Below are positions 6,484 through 10,516 of a DNA stretch of 10,516 bases, piece after piece. The position numbers were made by a program, and so were the translations under genes. The notes under the pieces were generated by a model. That model saw only the letters and a list, made by a program, of their open reading frames with translations, ran no database searches and was not told the origin of the DNA. Source of the DNA: Armatimonadaceae bacterium (GTDB lineage Bacteria > Armatimonadota > Armatimonadia > Armatimonadales > Armatimonadaceae); NCBI GenBank assembly GCA_030446525.1, contig JAUJNC010000186.1, forward strand, positions 1-10,516, in the 5' to 3' direction. Numbering within the stretch: position 1 is the stretch's first letter; every line of letters begins with the position of its first letter.

Positions 6484-7338
6484 ACGACTTCCCCTTGCTG
6501 CCCCTCTTCGCGGCGGGCCTGCGCGTGTGGACGCCCCTCGCGCTTGCCGCCCTGGGCGGGGTCCTTTCCGAGCGGGCGGGCGTGATCAACATCGGGCTGG
6601 AGGCGATGATGCTGGCCGGGGCGTTCGCGTCGGTGGCCGCCGCCCAGGCGACCGGCGCGTCGCCGCCGGCGTCGTGGCCGGCGTCCTGGCCGGCGCCCTG
6701 ACCGGCCTGCTGCACGCCGCCCTCACCCAGGCGCTGCGCGTCCCGCACATCCTTTCCGGCGTCGGGCTCAACCTGGGCGCGCTGGGCCTGACCACGTACG
6801 CGCTGCGCTTGTACGGGCCGGAGGGGCTGGCCTCCCCGGGCCTGCTCCCGGCGGGGGCGGCGGTGGGCGCCGCCGCCCTGGCGGCGGCGCTCCTCTGGTT
6901 CGTGCTGTGGCACACGCCGCTCGGGCTGCGGCTGCGCGCCTGCGGCGAGAGCCCCCTCGCGGCGCGCTCGGCCGGCGTCGCCGTGGGGCGCCTCCGCTAC
7001 GGCGCCGTCGCCCTTTCGGGCGCGCTGGCGGGGCTGGGCGGGGTGGCCCTGGCGCTGGCGGGTCTGGGCCGTTTCACCGAAAACATGACGGCCGGGCGCG
7101 GCTACATCGCCCTGGCCGCGGTCATCTTCGGGCGCTGGACCCCGCTCGGCGCGGCCGCCGCGGCCCTCTCTTCGCCCTGGGCGACGCCCTCCAGGCTCTC
7201 GCTGCAGACGGCCGGCCTGTCCCGCGCCATCCCCCCGACTTCCTCGCCCTGCTCCCCTACCTGCTCGCCCTGCTCGCCCTCGCGGGCTTCGGCGGCCGCT
7301 CCGCCGCCCCCGCCGCCCTGGGCCGCACCGACGAGTGA
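6480..7338 (+). CDS. BMP-type ABC importer permease 2 (YufQ/NupQ-like), with four frame breaks
   Basis: Second membrane subunit of the importer. The start reads [20 protein letters not shown] and MMLAGAF, a clear signature of this permease family. Later parts, in a second frame, read [59 protein letters not shown] and [20 protein letters not shown]. Four breaks are needed to keep the family sequence: one base missing near 6663-6668, one missing at about 7166-7170 (restoring [10 protein letters not shown]), one extra G at 7194-7195 (restoring [15 protein letters not shown]), and one C missing from the run 7231-7236 (restoring [18 protein letters not shown]). The repaired gene is 861 bases, 286 residues, close to family size, with stop TGA 7336-7338. 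As written the sequence encodes only 73 residues. Assignment is firm, but the condition of the real gene is unknown. Confidence 0.85.
6665..6709 (+). repeat. Short imperfect 12-base tandem repeat inside permease 2
   Basis: Units at 6665-6676, 6677-6688 and 6689-6700 share GCCGGCGYC/CCTG-like sequence, with a partial fourth unit (ACCGGCCTG). They encode A-G-[VA]-[VL] steps of one transmembrane helix. The first frame break of this gene lies directly at the left edge, so slippage or misreading in the repeat is plausible. Confidence 0.5.
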
Positions 7339-7342
7339 ACAA

Positions 7343-7372
7343 AGCCCCGGGGACGTTCATGTCCCCGGGGCT
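7343..7372. terminator. Hairpin between convergent genes, probable bidirectional transcription terminator
   Basis: A perfect 12-bp inverted repeat: AGCCCCGGGGAC (7343-7354), loop GTTCAT (7355-7360), GTCCCCGGGGCT (7361-7372). It begins four bases after the permease 2 stop and contains the stop codon of the minus-strand symporter gene in its loop (7357-7359). There is no U tract on either strand; AAC-AAA flanks the left arm, giving a weak TTTGTTC on the minus strand. The very stable GC stem and its position between converging genes support a terminator or an mRNA 3'-end stabiliser. Confidence 0.65.
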
Positions 7373-8677
7373 CTCACGATGCCGGGAGCGGGCTGCCCGG
7401 CCTCGGTTTCTTCCTGGGCGTCGAGCAGGGTTGCGACGGTGACGTCGCCCAGCACGTTGATCGCGGTGCGGCAGCGGTCCAGGAACCAGTCGACGGAGAC
7501 CAGCAGGGCGATCGCGCCCGTGGGCAGGCCGACCGAGGTGAAGACCAGGGTCATGGTCACCAGGCCCGCCTCGGGGGATGCCCGCCGCCCCCACCGACGC
7601 CACGATCGCGGTCAGCACCACCATGATCTGCTGCCCCAGGCCCAGATCTATGCCCAGCGCCTGCGCGACGAACAGCGCCGCGACCGCCTCGTAGAGCGCC
7701 GTGCCGTCGTTGTTGAAGTTCGCGCCGACGAGCGCTCCCAGTGACGCCGACTTGGGGCGCAGGCCCACGTTCTCGACCAGGCAGCGGAAGGTGATGGGCA
7801 TGGTCGCCGTGGACGAGGCCGTGGAGAACGCCGTGACCAGGGCGTCGAAGACGCCGCGCACGACGCGCAGCGGCGCGGTTCCCGCCTGCAGCCGGATGCG
7901 CAGGACATAGAAGATGAGCTGGCCGAGCAGGGCCGCCAGCACGACCAGGATGAACGCGCCCAGTTCGAAGAGCGCGCCCAACCCCTGCCGGCCCACGACG
8001 GAAAGGACGACGCTGAAAACCGCCACGGGGATGACGGCGATCACCCACATCAGGATCTGGAGCAGCAGAGTCAGCCCGATGCCGATCACCTTCTCCACGG
8101 GCAGGTAGTCGGCTTTCCCCTCGACGATCTGGCGGTTCTTGAACTGCCGGAAGGCGATCCCGAAGGCCAGCGCGACCGCGATCAGCTTGAAAACGTCGTT
8201 CTCGACGATCGGCTCCAGCACGGTCCGGGGCACCGCGTTCACGACGATATCGATGGGGTTGAGCGGCCCGGTCTGGGCAGCCGCCTCGGGCGGTCGGCCC
8301 ACCGCCTCGCGCAGGCTGGGGAAAAAGCGGCCCGGCTGGAAGACGTTGGTGATGGCCATGCCGATGACGATCGCGGCCAGGGTGTTGGTGAGGAGCAGCG
8401 CGAACAGCCGGCCGCCCTCGCGCCCCCGGATCTCCGTGGTGGCGAAGGCGTTCAGGATGGCGAACAGCACCAGGGGGGTCGCCAGCCCGCGCAGGGCGCG
8501 CAGGATCAGGTCGGCGGGGAGCCGGACGTTCTCCGCCTCGGCGCCGGTGAGCGGGCGCAAGCCATAGAAGATCAGCGCCCCGAGCGCGGCGGCCAGCAGC
8601 ATCGCGGCGAGGATGCGGACGTACAGCGGCGTTCGCTGCCACCGGTTCCCGGCGGGCGGCGTGGTGGTGTCGGACAT
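7357..8677 (-). CDS. Dicarboxylate/amino acid:cation symporter (DAACS/GltP type), one frameshift
   Basis: A secondary transporter of the EAAT/GltPh fold that imports acidic amino acids or C4-dicarboxylates with Na+ or H+. From ATG 8677 the frame carries helix 1 ([18 protein letters not shown]), the hairpin-1 serine motif TASSTATMP (286-294), and the TM7 motif NNDGT (322-326). It then reads VGAAGIP and goes out of frame. Removing one C from the five-base run (plus-strand G run 7573-7577) restores [14 protein letters not shown], matching hairpin 2 of the family. It is followed by [15 protein letters not shown], with Asp400, Arg403, Thr404, Asn407 and Asp411 at the GltPh D394, R397, T398, N401 and D405 positions; the Arg suggests an acidic substrate. 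Repaired length is 439 residues. AAAGGAG lies five bases before the ATG. The gene converges on the importer operon and diverges from the DUF1802 gene. Family firm, substrate inferred. Confidence 0.9.
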
Positions 8678-8682
8678 AGAGT

Positions 8683-8689
8683 CTCCTTT
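8683..8689 (-). promoter_or_regulatory. Ribosome binding site of the symporter gene
   Basis: Minus-strand AAAGGAG lies five bases before ATG 8677, close to the ideal Shine-Dalgarno sequence and spacing, and fixes that start. I could not find a convincing minus-strand promoter in the 102-base divergent gap (8678-8779). Confidence 0.75.
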
Positions 8690-8743
8690 CCCCTTCTGTT
8701 AGCTACCGCCGCGGCTTTGACCTGCCCCCGCAACGCCGGTGGG

Positions 8744-8773
8744 TTTCCAACGCGCGGCGTTAGGTGCTATAAT
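8744..8773 (+). promoter_or_regulatory. Extended -10 promoter of the DUF1802 gene
   Basis: TGCTATAAT (8765-8773) is a consensus -10 box with the TGn extension. TTTCCA (8744-8749) is a four-of-six -35 box at 18-base spacing. The ATG at 8780 is exactly where transcription would start, seven bases past the box, predicting a leaderless mRNA. An upstream TTGACC at 8717 is too far away to serve this -10 box. Confidence 0.75.
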
Positions 8774-8779
8774 CTGGAT

Positions 8780-9373
8780 ATGGCACGAGACAGTTTACCG
8801 CCGACGCTTTCCACGGCGCTCCAGGAGTGGGCGGTGGCGGTGCGGGCGCTGCGCGAGGGGCGGCAGGTGATCCTGCTCAGAAAGGGCGGCATCCGCGAGG
8901 CCGAGGGCGAGTTCGCGGTCGAGGCGCGCGACGTGCTCCTGTTCCCGACCTTCGAGCACCAAGTGGAGCAGCCGGGCACGCTCCAATCCTGCTACGCCGC
9001 CTGGCTGGAGGAGGAGCAGGCGCGTCGCCCCCGGGGCGAGGACGTCCGCATCGAGGCGGCGGCGCGTATCACCGACATCCTCGTGGTCACGAACTTCGAC
9101 GCCCTCCTGCGGCTCGGCAGCCAGCACATCTATTCCGAAAAGTTCGTCCGGTACCGGATCGAGAACGAGCCACACAAGCCGCTCTACTGCCTGTTCCTGC
9201 GCGCCTACAACCTGCCGTCGCCGGTCACCGTGCCGATGGAGATGGACTACTACGGCTGCAAGTCGTGGATCACCCTCGCGGAGCCGGTAAGCCTGGAGGG
9301 CGCGACCCCGGCGATGGGGGATGCGGCCTACGCCGAGCGGGTGCGCATCACCAAAGACCTGCTCACGCGATAG
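8780..9373 (+). CDS. DUF1802 family protein of unknown function
   Basis: A 197-residue soluble protein, matching the DUF1802 family by its N-terminal block ALQEWAVAVRALREGRQVILL, then RKGGIREAEGEFAVEARD and VLLFPTFEHQ. A C-terminal part includes NEPHKPLYCLFLRAYNLP, YYGCKSW and the polar end AYAERVRITKDLL. No signal peptide or membrane helix is seen. The function is not known; the conserved Lys, Arg, Glu and His residues could form an active or nucleotide-binding site, but this is speculation. ATG 8780 is preferred to an in-frame upstream ATG at 8717 because the promoter -10 box lies between them and family similarity begins only after 8780. Its stop (TAG 9371-9373) overlaps the ribosome site of the hydrolase gene, so the two form an operon. 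The frame is intact. Confidence 0.85.
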   Translation: MARDSLPPTLSTALQEWAVAVRALREGRQVILLRKGGIREAEGEFAVEARDVLLFPTFEHQVEQPGTLQSCYAAWLEEEQARRPRGEDVRIEAAARITDILVVTNFDALLRLGSQHIYSEKFVRYRIENEPHKPLYCLFLRAYNLPSPVTVPMEMDYYGCKSWITLAEPVSLEGATPAMGDAAYAERVRITKDLLTR

Positions 9374-9377
9374 GAGG
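9373..9377 (+). promoter_or_regulatory. Ribosome binding site of the hydrolase gene
   Basis: GGAGG begins on the last base of the upstream stop codon (TAGGAGG) and lies seven bases before ATG 9385. It fixes that start and suggests that a ribosome ending on the DUF1802 gene can reinitiate here. Confidence 0.8.
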
Positions 9378-9384
9378 TTGTTCC

Positions 9385-10143
9385 ATGCCGTTTTCGCTGC
9401 CACGAGGGATGTCACTGACGTGGCTGGGCCACTCGGCGTTTCTGGTGGAGACGCCGCGCGGCAAGCGCGTCCTCATCGACCCGTGGGTGCAGAACAACCC
9501 CGCCTGTCCCCCGGACAAAAAGGACGTGGGCGCCGTCGACCTGATGCTGGTGACGCACGGCCACTTCGACCACATCGAGGACGCGGTCCCGATCGCCAAG
9601 GCGACCGGCTGCAGGGTGGTGGGCATCTACGAGCTGGCGGCCTGGCTGATGGGCAAGGGGGTGGCCGCGAGCACCGCCGGCGGGAACACCGAGCTGGTCT
9701 TCCCGATGAACAAGGGCGGGACGCTCGCCTTCCCGGACCTGGGCCTGTCGGTCACGATGGTCCACGCGGACCACTCCTGCGGCATCAAGGACGGCGACCA
9801 GATCCTTTACGGGGGGGAGGCGGTGGGCTACGTCGTGACCCTCGACGAGGGCTTCACCTTCTACCACGCCGGGGACACGGCCGTCTTCGGCGACATGGCG
9901 CTCCTGGCCGAGCTGTACCAGCCCCGGCTCGCCCTGCTGCCGATCGGGGACCGCTTCGTGATGAGCCCGCGCGAGGCCGCCCGGGCGGTGGCCTTGCTCC
10001 GGGGCGTGGAGGCGATCGTCCCGATGCACTTCGGCACGTTCCCGGCGCTGTGCGGCACGCCCGCCGCCCTGCGCCAGGAGCTGGAAAAGGCCGGCGCCCA
10101 AGTCGAGGTGCTCGAGATGAAGCCGGGGGAGAGACGGGGGTAG
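9385..10143 (+). CDS. UPF0173-type metal-dependent hydrolase, metallo-beta-lactamase fold
   Basis: A 252-residue cytoplasmic protein of the UPF0173/UlaG-like branch of the metallo-beta-lactamase fold. The start LTWLGHSAFLVETPRGKRVLIDPW is typical. The metal site is complete: THGHFDH (His58, His60, Asp62, His63), a His near VHADHS (127-131), HAGDT (Asp164) and MHFGTFP (His215). This supports a two-metal hydrolase acting on a phosphoester, lactone or similar bond; the natural substrate of UPF0173 proteins is largely unknown. The gene follows DUF1802 by 11 bases and precedes the hydrate epimerase gene by 11 bases, so the three are probably cotranscribed from the promoter at 8744-8773. Length and frame are normal. 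Confidence 0.92.
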   Translation: MPFSLPRGMSLTWLGHSAFLVETPRGKRVLIDPWVQNNPACPPDKKDVGAVDLMLVTHGHFDHIEDAVPIAKATGCRVVGIYELAAWLMGKGVAASTAGGNTELVFPMNKGGTLAFPDLGLSVTMVHADHSCGIKDGDQILYGGEAVGYVVTLDEGFTFYHAGDTAVFGDMALLAELYQPRLALLPIGDRFVMSPREAARAVALLRGVEAIVPMHFGTFPALCGTPAALRQELEKAGAQVEVLEMKPGERRG

Positions 10144-10154
10144 CCCCCACACCC

Positions 10155-10516
10155 ATGAAGATCACCACCGCCGCCGAGATGCGCGCCATCGACCGGCGCG
10201 CGTCGGAAGAGTACGGGCTGCCGAGCCTCGCCCTGATGCAGGCCGCCGGGGCGGCGTTCGCGCAGGCCTGTGCCGAAGAGCTGGGCGGCGACGCGGCCGG
10301 CAAGCGCGTCGCCCTGGTCTGCGGGCGCGGCAACAACGGCGGCGACGGCTTCGTGGCGGCGCGGCACCTGGCGAACGCCGGCGCCCGCGTGAGCGTGTAC
10401 CTGGCGGCCCGGCCCGACGAGCTGAAGGGCGACGCCGCCGCGTTCTTCGCGCCGCTTGCCCCGATGGGCGTGCCGGTCACGGCGGTGGCGGACGACGAGA
10501 CGGCCCTGCCGGACCT
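10155..10516 (+). CDS. nnr: NAD(P)H-hydrate epimerase (YjeF N-terminal domain), 3' end outside window
   Basis: The frame is open from ATG 10155 to the window edge (120 residues). It starts KITTAAEMRAIDRRASEEYG and LPSLALMQAAG, then shows the YjeF_N signature ALVCGRGNNGGDGFVAARHL (residues 53-72), which binds the NADHX nucleotide. The domain epimerises the R and S forms of hydrated NAD(P)H for repair. In many bacteria it is fused to an ADP- or ATP-dependent dehydratase (Nnr); whether this copy is fused cannot be seen. The usual MENAG near residue 28 is MQAAG here. No clear ribosome site precedes the ATG: only a GGGGG 14 bases upstream, inside the previous gene's end. It is the third gene of the probable DUF1802-hydrolase operon. 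The frame is intact as far as seen. Confidence 0.9.
   Translation, partial: MKITTAAEMRAIDRRASEEYGLPSLALMQAAGAAFAQACAEELGGDAAGKRVALVCGRGNNGGDGFVAARHLANAGARVSVYLAARPDELKGDAAAFFAPLAPMGVPVTAVADDETALPD

Noticed and set aside
6419..7570. Apparent C-terminal extension of the symporter to 752 residues
   Set aside because: It arises from the one-base insertion at 7573-7577. After the break it runs antisense through the permeases in low-complexity sequence, while the true C-terminus is in the other frame and ends at 7357.
8717..8779. ATG 8717 as the start of the DUF1802 protein
   Set aside because: The extra 21 residues have no family similarity, and a strong extended -10 box lies inside them, seven bases before ATG 8780.
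8795..9415. Minus-strand frame opposite DUF1802
   Set aside because: It has no motif, and the plus-strand protein with promoter and downstream ribosome site explains the region.
1..10516. CRISPR arrays, tRNA or rRNA genes, insertion sequences and phage genes
   Set aside because: I looked for regular repeats, cloverleaf or rRNA-like sequence, transposase or integrase motifs and paired terminal repeats, and saw none. All longer stretches are covered by genes.

Overview
The window is a GC-rich, densely coded bacterial chromosomal segment, apparently from a metagenome or a draft long-read assembly. Three things point to a high-GC Terrabacteria-type lineage such as Armatimonadota, Chloroflexota or a relative: a DUF1802 gene, an antitoxin of the 'VLEGTWEEI' type, and near-consensus sigma-70 promoters whose -10 box lies about 7 nt from the ATG (leaderless transcripts). 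A PEP-CTERM-like scrap fits such lineages too. This placement is inference and is weak.

Layout. (1) 1-2866, plus strand: the end of a sugar phosphate isomerase/epimerase, a membrane-anchored parvulin-type prolyl isomerase with a TPR-like C-terminus, and an rsmI-type 16S rRNA methyltransferase overlapping its end. rsmI is broken by two frame changes. (2) 3000-3749: a toxin-antitoxin pair of lower GC with its own TATAAT and RBS. The PIN toxin appears to have lost the segment between its first two catalytic acids. A PEP-CTERM-like tail in another frame follows it. (3) 3840-7338: a textbook TTGACA-N17-TATAAT promoter drives a BMP-type (purine nucleoside/simple sugar) ABC importer: a double ATPase and two permeases, tightly packed and without a binding protein in the window. 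Both permeases are frameshifted. (4) 7343-8677: a perfect 12-bp hairpin separates the convergent importer operon from a minus-strand dicarboxylate/amino acid:cation symporter gene with one frameshift. (5) 8780-10516, plus strand: a leaderless DUF1802 gene, a UPF0173 metallo-beta-lactamase-fold hydrolase, and the start of an NAD(P)H-hydrate epimerase gene.

The most striking overall pattern is the indels. Eight frame changes fall in four genes, several of them in G or C runs, and each is repaired by one or two bases to give an ordinary family member of normal length. A further compensated pair may lie in the ATPase signature motif. This looks more like uncorrected sequencing error than gene decay, though the sequence alone cannot decide. 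I did not find a convincing new biological system. The best leads are the leaderless promoters, the deleted PIN toxin, the PEP-CTERM remnant and the shared stop-codon hairpin.
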